From an uncultured Chloroflexales bacterium (lineage in GTDB: Bacteria > Chloroflexota > Chloroflexia > Chloroflexales > Chloroflexaceae), in contig CALANA010000040.1 of the NCBI GenBank assembly GCA_937925925.1, positions 1 through 58,581 of the forward strand: a stretch of 58,581 nucleotides of DNA, read 5' to 3'. Shown here piece by piece: positions 19,763 through 28,594 of the stretch. Position numbers and translations under genes: made by a program. Under the pieces are notes generated by a model, which did no database searches, was not told the DNA's origin, and worked only from the letters and a program-made list of their open reading frames with translations. Position 1 is the first letter of the stretch, and every line of letters starts with the position of its first letter.

Positions 19763-19980
19763 CGGCTATAGAGGCGTTACATAAGGTAAAAGACCACAGA
19801 GTCATCTGAATCCTGCTAGCCCGTCTGACAATAATGCTATGAGCGTCGCTGCTCATCTCCAACAATGGAGTGCTGCCTCGGTCAGCCATATTCTGGGACT
19901 GATCACGCTCTATGTGGAGCTTTTATGCTACCCTGTAATACTGGTACGGGTAGGCCTGGGTTTGATCGGGCACGGATGTC

Positions 19981-20220
19981 CTATGCGATGGGTTGTTCAC
20001 CCAAAGCATCGACCAGGTTAAGGCCCAGTTGCTCGGCTAGAAAATCGCCCAGGGCGGCGGTATCGGGAAAACTTACGATCGTTTCGCCGCTACCATCATC
20101 ATAGGCGACACGCCAGACTTTACCATAACGCTCATCACGCCAGATACGCAAGTTTACAATTGGTGTTGCTGGACACGTTCCCATTTGCTGTACTTCCTCT
20201 CTGCGGTTGCTCGTAGTCAT
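19981..20220 (-). CDS. Small conserved-looking protein of unknown function
   Basis: A 79-aa soluble protein with an even mix of charged and hydrophobic residues (IVNLRIWRDERYGKVWRVAY, then SFPDTAALGDFLAEQLGLN). It looks like a beta-rich start followed by an amphipathic helix. AGGTTGAT lies just before the ATG. I recognise no family. It is separated from neighbours by about 390 and 590 bp. Coding character (acidic C-terminal helix, balanced composition) supports a real gene. Confidence 0.6.
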   Translation of the reverse strand: MTTSNRREEVQQMGTCPATPIVNLRIWRDERYGKVWRVAYDDGSGETIVSFPDTAALGDFLAEQLGLNLVDALGEQPIA

Positions 20221-20644
20221 ATCAACCTGCTTGATTCCGATCAGGTATCATCGTTCAAGCGCGGCCGTGTGGTAGCTGATGACACGAGGTCATTCTCAAA
20301 ACCAGGGTGAGCTGATGTGGCCGCCCCTTGAACCCCTAACGCATTGATTGTTGAACGAAGAGTTGCGCACAATCGGTTCTTTCCATATGATAAGACGTAC
20401 CAGACAGCGCTCTAGTTCACGTTTATTGATGAGAGTTGTATGAGTGGTGTCTTGTATCTAGCTGATACGGCTTCAGTATAATCACCTCAGTAACAGGATT
20501 TACGTGGTTGACGTTCAGCGCAGGTTGCTGGTGCTGCGTTACCGGTGTCAGCGCGGAGTGTCTGTTTGTTTATGTCGACGTTCCGGATCGCTACCAGCAA
20601 CAGGATTGGTACTCGATGTGATTACCTGCTCCGTCACTCATCTC
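20221..20644. other. Intergenic stretch with one weak promoter-like pair and a family 2-like end
   Basis: No gene is supported here. TTGTAT (20452-20457) and a perfect TATAAT (20477-20482) are separated by 19 nt, so a plus-strand promoter for the large protease gene is possible but sub-optimal. ACAGGATTTACGTGG near 20494 resembles the terminal sequence of family 2 repeats, but I cannot find a matching second end. Confidence 0.4.
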
Positions 20645-20780
20645 ATACCGTTTCGACGTGACCCTTCCGCATGTTCTTGTCATGCGTCCTCGAACGCGAC
20701 TTCGTCGTGGCGGGGGGGCCGCAGGCTCCCACCCATGTGAGCATTTCGGCGTATGCGGAATGGTTAAGTCAACTTGGTAT
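20645..20780. repeat. Family 1 palindromic repeat, copy C
   Basis: The left end is ATACCGTTTCGACGTGACCC (20645), followed by TTCCGCATGTTCTTG. The right end is TATGCGGAATGGTTAAG with GGTAT at 20776-20780. The G+C-rich centre GGGGGGGCCGCAGGCTCCC is shortened compared with copy B. It ends 28 bp before the next gene and may carry or displace that gene's promoter. Confidence 0.75.
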
Positions 20781-20808
20781 CAGTCAAGGTTGAACGTGCG
20801 TAACAGAT

Positions 20809-23800
20809 ATGGTTTCAGGTAAAGATGTGATGGTAAGTGAACAACCTGTGGCCCGGCCACATGCTGGTATCTGGGCTACACTGGCGACCGATGACACCCG
20901 TGCTGTATCCCAGATGGACGCAGTGTGCCCATCGGCTGGTCGTATAGTAGTTGCAGCAGCACCGCCGCCGGTGGATACTTCTTTGCCGGGTGGTATCTGG
21001 GCTGTACTGTGTCAGCGCGTTGATCCGACCTACTACTGCCCTCAGGCTATTCCTGGTATTGTCGAGGAGCATATTCGTGAAGGCGATCAAACCTACACGG
21101 TGCTACGCAGTCCTGCTGGTACCTATATCCGGCTTACTCCGGCTGAACGGGCACTCTGGCAGGCTATGGATGGTTCACGGACAATGGGCCAACTGGCAAC
21201 GCTCGGATTTGTGCAGTTTCGACAACTGTTACCTGTTGCCGATCTGGTGCAAAACCTCAAGCAGCAGGGGTTTCTGGTCGATCCCTATGTTGCCGTTTAT
21301 ACCCAGCTCCAGAATGCACTAGAACGGCGCACGACAGTCGGGTGGGGCCGCCGCCTGCTAGTGGCTCTGAGTAACCACACGCTGGCGTTCAATACCATTG
21401 ATGGTTTTGTGCGTGTCCTCTATAAGCGTGTGGGATGGATTTTTTTTACGCCTCTCGTCCTGCTGTTGACGTTGATAGTTAGCATTGGTGGGCTGATCGC
21501 ATTCATTCGTACTTCCCGACTCGATCTTCCTGTATATCCGGTACTGGCGGTCGATGCGATCCCAATGAGCTTGCTAGCACTGTGGGCGGCGTTGCTTGTG
21601 TCTTTTATCCTGCACGAACTGGCGCATGCCCTGGCTGTTAAGCATTATGGGCGACAGATCTGGCGCGCTGGCCTGATGCTGTACTATGGTATGCCAGTTG
21701 CTTTCGTGGATACAAGCGATATCTGGCTGGCCGGGCGTCGGGCACGGATGGTGGTCTCGGTGGCCGGGCCTTTGTCGGATCTCCTGGTAGGCGGGGCTGC
21801 CGCTCTGTATGTGACATTTCTCCCGACCGCACCGTTAAGTGGGGCGGCATATAAGCTGGCGGTTGCCTGCTATGTTGCAACGCTCTTTAACCTGAATCCC
21901 CTGCTTGAGCTGGATGGCTATTATTTACTGGTAGACGCGCTCCGTCAGCCCAATCTGCGGCGGCGGGCGCTCGACTTTGTGAGTGGCTCGTTCTGGGAGA
22001 AGCTACGTACACGTGCGCCTTTTAGCCCTGAAGAGCGTATGCTGGGTTTTTATGGTCTACTAACGTTGTTATACACAATCTGTGCCATCATTCTGGCGTT
22101 TCTGTTCTGGCAACGCCAACTGGTTCACCTGATACCGCAACTCTGGGCGAGTGGATGGGGTGGGCAACTGATGGCATTGTTGATCATGGGGGGCGTTGTC
22201 GCCCCGGTTGTGATTGGGAGTGGGTTGGCGCTGTGGGGGGTGCTACGCGGCTGTGCAGCCTGGATTGCCCACCGTGGTTATGCTCGTCGTCCCTCGTATG
22301 TCGTCGCTGTGTTGCTGCTGCTGGTGGGCGTGCTGGCTTTGTTGCCGCTGTATCCTGGATCGCTGTCGGGTGTGGCTGCAGCGTCTGGCGTGCTGGCACC
22401 GCTGTTGTGGGTGGTTGCACTGCTGGCGCTGCTGACTGTATGGCCTGATTATCGCGGGGCGGATGTGTGGCGTGTGTTGCAGGCGATGCTGGGAGCAGGT
22501 CTGTTGACCTTACTGGCGCTTGTAGGGCGCATGGTCAGTGATGCCGACTGGACGTTGTTCTGGATCGCCATAGAGGGATTGGCGTTTCTGCTGCTCATGC
22601 TGGCAGGTTTTGCGGTGCTGCTCGATGTGGATTTACATCAGGCTTCGCAACGCGAGTTGGGGATGATTGCCTTTCTTTTGTTTGTGGCCTTCGGGTGCGG
22701 TGGGACGGCGATCTATCTGGCGGAAATGACCTGGCCGATGGCACCCTTTGTGGTCATAGTAGCCATAGCCGCCCCTGTTTATTGTGGTGCCCTTGCGCTG
22801 GCGTTGCTGTTGCCACATTTGTCCGGTCTGCGTGATTCGCGGCTGATCTGGAGTTGGCTACCGCTCTGGTTGGCAATTGGCGTTCAGACCGGCACGTATG
22901 CGCTACGGTTGACACCTGACCGGTCGGCCACTGCACTGGTAATCGGGCTGGATATTCTCACGGCGGGATTGTGGATGGTTGCATGGTGTACCCACTATGT
23001 CACCCTACGCACATTTGCGCCTCAATCGTTGAGTTGGCCGTCGCAACCAGCATTGGATGAAGCACAGCGCTTGCAACGTGGGTTTCAACTGACATATGCC
23101 GGGTGTTATCAGTTGCTGCGTGCAGTCTATGGCGCACGACGAGCGCAGGCACTGGATGATCGACTGGATATTCTGGCGGCAACGGCCAATTGGGATGTAA
23201 CCCTTGACCGCGATCAGGCGCGGATCGGAGTCTCGCTGGCTACCAGTCCGCTGGATCGACAGGGAGCAAGATATGCCGAGGTATTGCGCTATACGGTTGC
23301 CACCATTGAAGAGATTGCGGGCAGATGGTTTGCCCGTCGCGCTATCCAGGCGGCCTACGATGCTTTACCCTGGGCTGAACGTGAGGCAACCGACCGCCGT
23401 TGTTTTCCCAATACGCCCTGGGCCCGTGATCTGTCGCTTGCTTTTGGCTGCGAACGTGATGCCCGCCTGCAGTTGCTGCGTCAGGTTGAACTGTTTCTCA
23501 CTGCCGATGATGCTGATCTGTCAATACTGTTGAATGCGTTGCAACCGATGCAGGTGCGTGCAGGTGCCACGATTGCCGATGCGAACGCGACTGCACAGGG
23601 GATCTGGATTGTTGAAGCGGGCGAAATTGCAGCCTGGCAAGATGCAACGATTGTGGATGAATTGCATCGCGGCGAGGTGTTTGGGGCCATTGAACTGATC
23701 GCGCCACCTGAAGACCCGACCAGCCAGGCAGCACACCAGCACGTGAGTACGCAACGATGTTACCGCGCAACAGTTGATAGCACAGTGCTGTGCTTGCCCT

Positions 23801-24312
23801 GGAGTGATTGGCAGCGTTTTGTACAGACACGTTCTGCTGGTACAGTCGAGGGGATTGAGATGTTCAACGTGTTGCAGTTGCTGGAGCGGGTACCACTCTT
23901 TGCCGAAGTGCCCCGGCAGACCCTACGGCAACTGGCTCGCGTCGCGCAACGCCGGGAGGTTGCAACACGTACCATTATTGTCCGTGAAAACGTCCGTTCG
24001 GAAACATTCTACCTGATTAAACAGGGCACAGCTGCGGTGATCAAATGGCGATCAGCGCCAGCAGAAGCTGAAACCAGGCAACGATCAGCCAGGATGGTAG
24101 CGCGCCTGGGTACTGGAGAGTTTTTTGGCGAACTCGAGCTGCTGAGCGGCGTACCACCGGTTGCCAGTGTGGTAGCCCTGACGCCGATGGTGTTACTGGC
24201 CTTGCCAGATGCAACTATCCGTGAACTATTGCTCACCAGTGATCGTGTGGCACAGCGCATGGAGCAGGTGGGAACCGGGCGACTCTGGGCGTTACGTGAG
24301 CAGCAAGAGTAA
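20809..24312 (+). CDS. PqqD-like / M50 zinc metalloprotease / double cNMP-binding-domain membrane fusion
   Basis: A 1167-aa multi-domain protein. Residues about 78-155 form a PqqD-like winged-helix segment (YIRLTPAERALWQAMDG). A site-2-protease-like M50 core follows, with HELAH (His269, Glu270, His273) inside a membrane helix and the third ligand in NPLLELDGYY (Asp369). Some ten more transmembrane helices run to about 735. A soluble region precedes two cyclic-nucleotide-binding-like domains (about 905-1010 and 1027-1160; the second has GEFFGELELLSG). Where CRP-type domains have an Arg that holds the phosphate, the second reads PPVASV, so cAMP binding is doubtful. Related M50 proteins occur with peptide export and maturation systems, but no precursor peptide or radical-SAM gene is adjacent. 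The start could also be the GTG/ATG at 20827/20830. Confidence 0.88.
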   Translation: MVSGKDVMVSEQPVARPHAGIWATLATDDTRAVSQMDAVCPSAGRIVVAAAPPPVDTSLPGGIWAVLCQRVDPTYYCPQAIPGIVEEHIREGDQTYTVLRSPAGTYIRLTPAERALWQAMDGSRTMGQLATLGFVQFRQLLPVADLVQNLKQQGFLVDPYVAVYTQLQNALERRTTVGWGRRLLVALSNHTLAFNTIDGFVRVLYKRVGWIFFTPLVLLLTLIVSIGGLIAFIRTSRLDLPVYPVLAVDAIPMSLLALWAALLVSFILHELAHALAVKHYGRQIWRAGLMLYYGMPVAFVDTSDIWLAGRRARMVVSVAGPLSDLLVGGAAALYVTFLPTAPLSGAAYKLAVACYVATLFNLNPLLELDGYYLLVDALRQPNLRRRALDFVSGSFWEKLRTRAPFSPEERMLGFYGLLTLLYTICAIILAFLFWQRQLVHLIPQLWASGWGGQLMALLIMGGVVAPVVIGSGLALWGVLRGCAAWIAHRGYARRPSYVVAVLLLLVGVLALLPLYPGSLSGVAAASGVLAPLLWVVALLALLTVWPDYRGADVWRVLQAMLGAGLLTLLALVGRMVSDADWTLFWIAIEGLAFLLLMLAGFAVLLDVDLHQASQRELGMIAFLLFVAFGCGGTAIYLAEMTWPMAPFVVIVAIAAPVYCGALALALLLPHLSGLRDSRLIWSWLPLWLAIGVQTGTYALRLTPDRSATALVIGLDILTAGLWMVAWCTHYVTLRTFAPQSLSWPSQPALDEAQRLQRGFQLTYAGCYQLLRAVYGARRAQALDDRLDILAATANWDVTLDRDQARIGVSLATSPLDRQGARYAEVLRYTVATIEEIAGRWFARRAIQAAYDALPWAEREATDRRCFPNTPWARDLSLAFGCERDARLQLLRQVELFLTADDADLSILLNALQPMQVRAGATIADANATAQGIWIVEAGEIAAWQDATIVDELHRGEVFGAIELIAPPEDPTSQAAHQHVSTQRCYRATVDSTVLCLPWSDWQRFVQTRSAGTVEGIEMFNVLQLLERVPLFAEVPRQTLRQLARVAQRREVATRTIIVRENVRSETFYLIKQGTAAVIKWRSAPAEAETRQRSARMVARLGTGEFFGELELLSGVPPVASVVALTPMVLLALPDATIRELLLTSDRVAQRMEQVGTGRLWALREQQE

Positions 24313-24331
24313 GGGTAGGCATATACATGCA

Positions 24332-24353
24332 GGGCAGACAAAGGTGTCTGCCC
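24332..24353. terminator. Stem-loop between convergent genes
   Basis: GGGCAGACA (24332-24340) pairs perfectly with TGTCTGCCC (24345-24353) around a 4-nt loop, in the 68-bp gap between the convergent protease and greA genes. There is no strong T-run. Confidence 0.65.
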
Positions 24354-24380
24354 CTATAAACTACAGGTTGTATATCATAC

Positions 24381-24857
24381 TCAATTGATTTTGAGGATCG
24401 TCAACTTCATGATGCCCGAGGGGGTTTGAACGGTGACTTTCTGACGGGGTTTTTTCCCAAGCAGGGCGGCACCAATTGGCGACTCGTTTGAAACCTTCCC
24501 TTCACGCGGGCTGGCTTCAGCGCTACCCACAATCGTCCAGGTTTCTTCCTCGTCGTCATCCTCAATCCGCACCGTCACCGAAGAACCAACACGTACCTCG
24601 TTTTTGCTGCCATTCTGGTCATCTTCGATAATCTGGGCGCGTGAGAGGGTATTTTTAATATCACGAATGCGTCCTTCAAGGAGTGCCTGGGAGTTCTTCG
24701 CGTCTTCATACTCACCACTCTCAGAAATATCCCCCAGTTCTTTCGCAGCTTTGATGCGCTCAGCGACCTGCTTGCGTCCATCAATCTCCAGATCTGCAAG
24801 TTCTGCTTCGAGCCTGGCTCTGCCTTCGCGCGTGAGATAAACTGGCTTTTCACTCAT
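24381..24857 (-). CDS. greA: Transcription elongation factor GreA
   Basis: Rescues backtracked RNA polymerase by stimulating transcript cleavage. It has 158 aa, the family length. The N-terminal coiled coil is complete, with the acidic tip in LGDISESGEYEDAK (the Asp and Glu that position Mg at the polymerase active site). The C-terminal FKBP-like domain has SPIGAALLGK. The ATG at 24857 gives the usual start EKPVYLTREGRARLEAEL. It is a single gene, convergent with the protease gene. A family 2 repeat lies 95 bp upstream. Confidence 0.97.
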   Translation of the reverse strand: MSEKPVYLTREGRARLEAELADLEIDGRKQVAERIKAAKELGDISESGEYEDAKNSQALLEGRIRDIKNTLSRAQIIEDDQNGSKNEVRVGSSVTVRIEDDDEEETWTIVGSAEASPREGKVSNESPIGAALLGKKPRQKVTVQTPSGIMKLTILKIN

Positions 24858-24952
24858 AGTTCAACTGCCTTTTGGAATAACAGAATAACTCCCTGGGAGC
24901 TGACAGATTGGTAGGGTCAAACGACCCTGCTCCGTAGGGTACTCTTAAATGA

Positions 24953-25177
24953 TAGGACGTACGCGATCGCATGAACACCACGTTCCTTCGACTACGCTCA
25001 GGACAAGCTTTTGCGCCGGAGTTTACCCTGAGCGCAGCCGAATGGGGCCGCGGGGAAGCGACTCTTTTTTCCCTGCACATCTTCGCTTCAGGCGAACATG
25101 TGCAGGGAAAAATGAAACAACGTACCGCTCTACCGCAGGCACAAAGGCGAGCTGACCATACCACCGCGTACGTCCTG
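24953..25177. repeat. Family 2 MITE with intact 8-bp target duplication
   Basis: This 225-bp element has terminal inverted repeats TAGGACGTACGCG (24953-24965) and CGCGTACGTCCTG (right end). It is flanked on both sides by TTAAATGA (24945-24952 and 25178-25185). Inside are hairpins such as CCCTGCACATCTTCG facing a complementary copy, and short CTTCGACTACGCTCAGG-type palindromes. There is no coding capacity. Exact target duplication plus terminal repeats shows transposition, presumably by a transposase encoded elsewhere. Confidence 0.88.
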
Positions 25178-25185
25178 TTAAATGA

Positions 25186-25639
25186 AAGAACTGAGAGAAC
25201 ACCTCTCAGTCAAGGTCATTGGGGGCAGGCAACACTGCCCAGACCTATATGTGGTAACGTTGGCATTCGCCATTATACGCAATCTCCTAACTTTTGTAAA
25301 GTACCTTTTTGGCGCATTCCATAGACCAATCAGTGTCGTGATGCATGTCTGTACACACAGTGATGACACATGGCTCCTGTCTGCTGTCAGGATGGGCAGT
25401 TGTTTAGTTGGGTACCGCATGAACCATCTCCGACATCTAATATACCAGCCTGGCGCACGTCGAGATGTGCGTCAGATCAACGAGTATTCTGCCGCATTTC
25501 CTTGCATCATTGTGTCTGATGTTGTACTATACCCACACTGCGGGATCGTAGTGTAGCGCACGTCCACCGAGCAGCAGTTTCTGCTCGGAGCAGATACATT
25601 ACACATTACGATCACGTTACAGTTGCGAGGGAGGACATA
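25186..25639. other. Intergenic stretch upstream of the phosphohexomutase
   Basis: No gene is supported; the open frame across 25182-25556 has poor coding character. A perfect 8-bp stem CCGAGCAG/CTGCTCGG (25567-25574, 25581-25588) lies about 50 nt before the next start and would fall in its leader. No clear -35/-10 pair is seen. Confidence 0.45.
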
Positions 25640-27052
25640 ATGGCTGATCGTGTCAACCCTGCCATCTTTCGCGCTTATGACATTCGCGGGTTGGTGGATG
25701 TTGATTTGACCGACGCGACGCTGAAGACGTTGGGCCAGGCCGTAGGGACATACTTTCGTGAGCTTGGAGCGCAGACACTGGTGGTAGGGCGTGATGCGCG
25801 GCTCAGTTCACCGCATTTTCAGGCTATTTTCATTGCAGCACTGCGTAGCACTGGTATTGATGTGATCAATATTGGTGAGACGCCAACACCATTAATGTAT
25901 TTTGCGCTTGAGCATGTACGGGCTGATGGTGGGGCAATTATTTCGGCCAGCCATAATCCACCTGAATACAACGGCATTAAATTACGGCGCTCGCATCCGA
26001 CTTACGGTGGTGAGCCGCTAACCAGTGCTGCTATCCAGGAGATTGGACGGCTTGCCAGTTCGCAGGAATTTGTTACGGGGCAGGGTCGCCTTGATGAAGC
26101 TGATGTAAGTGCAGCCTATGTCCAGAGCGTCAGCCGCCTCATTCACTTGCCCCAGCAGGCGGGGCGACTGCGCATTGTGCTTGATGGTGGAAATGGGGTC
26201 GCCGGGCCACTGGCGTTACGCACCCTGGAAGCCATCGGTGCCGAAGTGATACCGTTGTATATTGAACCAGATGGGCGCTTTCCTCACCATCATCCTGATC
26301 CTCTGAAAGCCGAGAACCTGGCCGATCTATCCGCTATGGTGCAAAAAACCGGCGCGATGCTGGGGGTGGCGCTGGATGGTGATGGAGATCGGCTGGGCGT
26401 GGTGGATGCGCAGGGGAATATCGTCTGGGCGGATCGCTACCTGATTGTGCTGGCACGCTATTTGCTCGCTCAACGGGCGGGGCCAGTGGTGTTTGATGTG
26501 AAATGCAGTACCGTTCTGGAAGATGCCATTCGTGCTGCGGGCGGAACACCCGTGATGTGGAAAACGGGCTATTCGAACATCTCAGCCAAAATGCGTGAAA
26601 CGAATGCCGTGCTTGGTGGGGAATTAAGTGGGCATACCTTCGCCACCTATCCCGGTCACTACTATGATGATGGCACGTTTGCCGCGGCTCATCTCTTGTA
26701 TGCTCTGTGCCAACTGAGCGCGAATGGTGAGATAGCGACGCCAGATCTGACCGAGGCCCTGGCACCGTATCCTATGTTGCCGGCACTGGCAGAGGGTCGT
26801 ATTCCGTTTGCTGAGGAGACCAAGTTCCAGGTGATTGATTATGTACGCAACCGTTTTGCGTCTCAGTATCCCGTTATTGATGTGGATGGGGTACGCGTCG
26901 ATTTTGGGCATGGCTGGGGATTGGTACGTGCCTCAAATACTGAACCATCACTCACAACACGGTTCGAGGCCACCACGGACGAGCGGCTCCATATTATTCG
27001 GGATACACTGCTGGCAGCGGTGGAGGATTTTCGTACGGCGTATGAGGCCTAG
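25640..27052 (+). CDS. Phosphomannomutase/phosphoglucomutase
   Basis: Interconverts hexose 6- and 1-phosphates, feeding nucleotide-sugar and envelope synthesis. It has 470 aa, typical of the AlgC/ManB type. All four functional loops are present: the phosphoserine in SASHNP (Ser104), metal-binding DGDGDR (Asp246, 248, 250), the sugar-binding loop GGELSGH (Glu and Ser, about 330), and the phosphate-binding loop RASNTEPSLTTR near the C-terminus. GGGAGG lies 6-7 nt before the ATG. It is followed on the same strand by a degenerate copy of the same fold. Confidence 0.95.
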   Translation: MADRVNPAIFRAYDIRGLVDVDLTDATLKTLGQAVGTYFRELGAQTLVVGRDARLSSPHFQAIFIAALRSTGIDVINIGETPTPLMYFALEHVRADGGAIISASHNPPEYNGIKLRRSHPTYGGEPLTSAAIQEIGRLASSQEFVTGQGRLDEADVSAAYVQSVSRLIHLPQQAGRLRIVLDGGNGVAGPLALRTLEAIGAEVIPLYIEPDGRFPHHHPDPLKAENLADLSAMVQKTGAMLGVALDGDGDRLGVVDAQGNIVWADRYLIVLARYLLAQRAGPVVFDVKCSTVLEDAIRAAGGTPVMWKTGYSNISAKMRETNAVLGGELSGHTFATYPGHYYDDGTFAAAHLLYALCQLSANGEIATPDLTEALAPYPMLPALAEGRIPFAEETKFQVIDYVRNRFASQYPVIDVDGVRVDFGHGWGLVRASNTEPSLTTRFEATTDERLHIIRDTLLAAVEDFRTAYEA

Positions 27053-27217
27053 ATTATCCTGTGTGGTTGCTCTGACCACAGATGGTGCTGGACTGCCGTA
27101 CCTCAGGCATAGATTGGCTACAACGCCCATGATGTAACCTCCTGCGGGATTGAGTAGCCCGAACCGGCGAACCGGCAGTTGTCGGTGAGAATGCTTGGAA
27201 CCATTGCAAGGGCTGGT

Positions 27218-28387
27218 ATGAGTGAACGCCTTCGGTTTGGTACGAAATATTGGGAGGGTGTGTATACGGTGGATTTCACCCTCGATCAAGTACGCCGCCG
27301 CTGCTATCAGGTAGGATTATTGTTGCAGCAGCGTGATTGGAGTTGTTTGATTGCCTATGATACGCGGTTTATGTCTGGTCTGTTTGCACGTGATATATAT
27401 CACATCCTGACCCACCAGGGTATAGAGGCTAGTCTGGTATCTGGCCCAGTACCCATGCCGGCGGTGCAGAGTGCGTTGAATCAGCATATGTTTGACTGTG
27501 CGTTGCTTGTGTCTGCGGGTAATCGTCCGTACTGGTACAACGGGCTTGTTCTATTAGGGACGTTTGATGACGACCTTCCGCTACAACCGAGTGAGGATGC
27601 ATCTCCACCGCTGTCTCTTCCTTTGTTTCCTGATACGGCCGGAAATAATCAGGCGCTGAAGCCTGAGATTGCTCAGGATTTGCGTGCGCCATACATCGAT
27701 CTGCTACGTAAGCAAATCGATGTCAATCTTATTCGTCGTTCAACGATGACTATTTTTGCTGATCCCATGAATGGTACCACGGCGGGGTATTTTCCAGCGA
27801 TCATCGGTGAAGGTGGGCAAACACGGGCGATTGAAATTAACCGCGAGACAGATCCGCTGTTTAGCAAGCTAACACCATTGCCGGTTGAGTCAAATTTGAC
27901 GCGGCTGCGTAAGCTGGTGCGTGAAAGCGACTCGCATCTGGGGTTAGCGTTTTCGGCCGATGGATCCGCCCTGGGCGTGGTAGACAAAAATGGCGAGCAA
28001 TTGGAGCATCTCGAAATAGTGTTGCTGCTGGCGGGCTATCTGGTTCGTCAATATCGACAGTCGGGTGCTGTGATTGCGTCTGTGCCTGTTGAAGGTTCAC
28101 GGTTGGCCGGATCGCTGGTCGGCCTGGGAGCATGGGAAACAGCGTTGGGGCTGAAAGTCGAACTGACCGCAGATCCCGCACGACGTATTGCAGAGGTCTT
28201 AATGCAAAACAGAGATGCGCTCTTAATTGGCTGTACGGGTGAGGGTGAACTGGTGTTGGGGCAGTATGTGCCTTACCCCGATGCATTGTTTGCTGGCCTG
28301 TTGATGGCTGAACTGGTTGCTCGTAATGGTGGGAATTTGCATGCGCTTCTGAGTGAACTACGGGGGCGTCTCAAGACGAATCAGTGA
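27218..28387 (+). CDS. Catalytically dead phosphohexomutase-like protein
   Basis: A 389-aa protein related to the mutase upstream but without its active site. The start FGTKYWEGVYTVDFT matches the first strand of phosphohexomutases (FGTSGWRG...). The serine loop reads SAGNRP, with Gly101 where the phosphoserine should be, and is followed by YNG as in the active enzyme. The metal loop reads SADGSALG (246-253) instead of DGDGDRLG, with no metal-binding Asp triad. The C-terminal phosphate loop is not recognisable. Residue spacing between the two loops equals that of the neighbour, so the fold is kept. Earlier in-frame starts exist (27179, 27191); the ATG at 27218 with AAGGG upstream and the family N-terminus fits best. 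It is probably regulatory or sugar-phosphate binding. Confidence 0.85.
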   Translation: MSERLRFGTKYWEGVYTVDFTLDQVRRRCYQVGLLLQQRDWSCLIAYDTRFMSGLFARDIYHILTHQGIEASLVSGPVPMPAVQSALNQHMFDCALLVSAGNRPYWYNGLVLLGTFDDDLPLQPSEDASPPLSLPLFPDTAGNNQALKPEIAQDLRAPYIDLLRKQIDVNLIRRSTMTIFADPMNGTTAGYFPAIIGEGGQTRAIEINRETDPLFSKLTPLPVESNLTRLRKLVRESDSHLGLAFSADGSALGVVDKNGEQLEHLEIVLLLAGYLVRQYRQSGAVIASVPVEGSRLAGSLVGLGAWETALGLKVELTADPARRIAEVLMQNRDALLIGCTGEGELVLGQYVPYPDALFAGLLMAELVARNGGNLHALLSELRGRLKTNQ

Positions 28388-28392
28388 TATAA

Positions 28393-28567
28393 CCGGAGGT
28401 ACGCGGTGCTATGGTCAGTTCCCCTTTTCGCCTACGGCAGTGTAGAATCAACGCTTTTTTCGCTCGAAGCTTTCGCCGTAGGCGAAAATTTGAAGCCAAA
28501 AACAGGAAGAGTACCTCTTTGCCGCAGGCGAAAAAGACATCTTGTTCGAGCGATTGCGTAACTCCTG
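28393..28567. repeat. Family 2 MITE-like repeat
   Basis: The ends CCGGAGGTACGCG (28393) and TGCGTAACTCCTG (to 28567) form an imperfect terminal inverted repeat matching that at 24953. The flanks TGATATAA and TAACATAA match at 6 of 8 positions, like a decayed target duplication. The inside has CCCTTTTCGCCTACGGC/GCCGTAGGCGAAAA stems. It lies between the pseudo-mutase and YvcK-like genes. Confidence 0.75.
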
Positions 28568-28594
28568 TAACATAAAACGAAACGTTTCACGTGT

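Noticed and set aside
25182..25556. 124-codon plus-strand frame in the gap before the phosphohexomutase
   Set aside because: Begins at the edge of the MITE, has an unbalanced composition (many His, Cys, Arg) and no ribosome-binding site or family resemblance.
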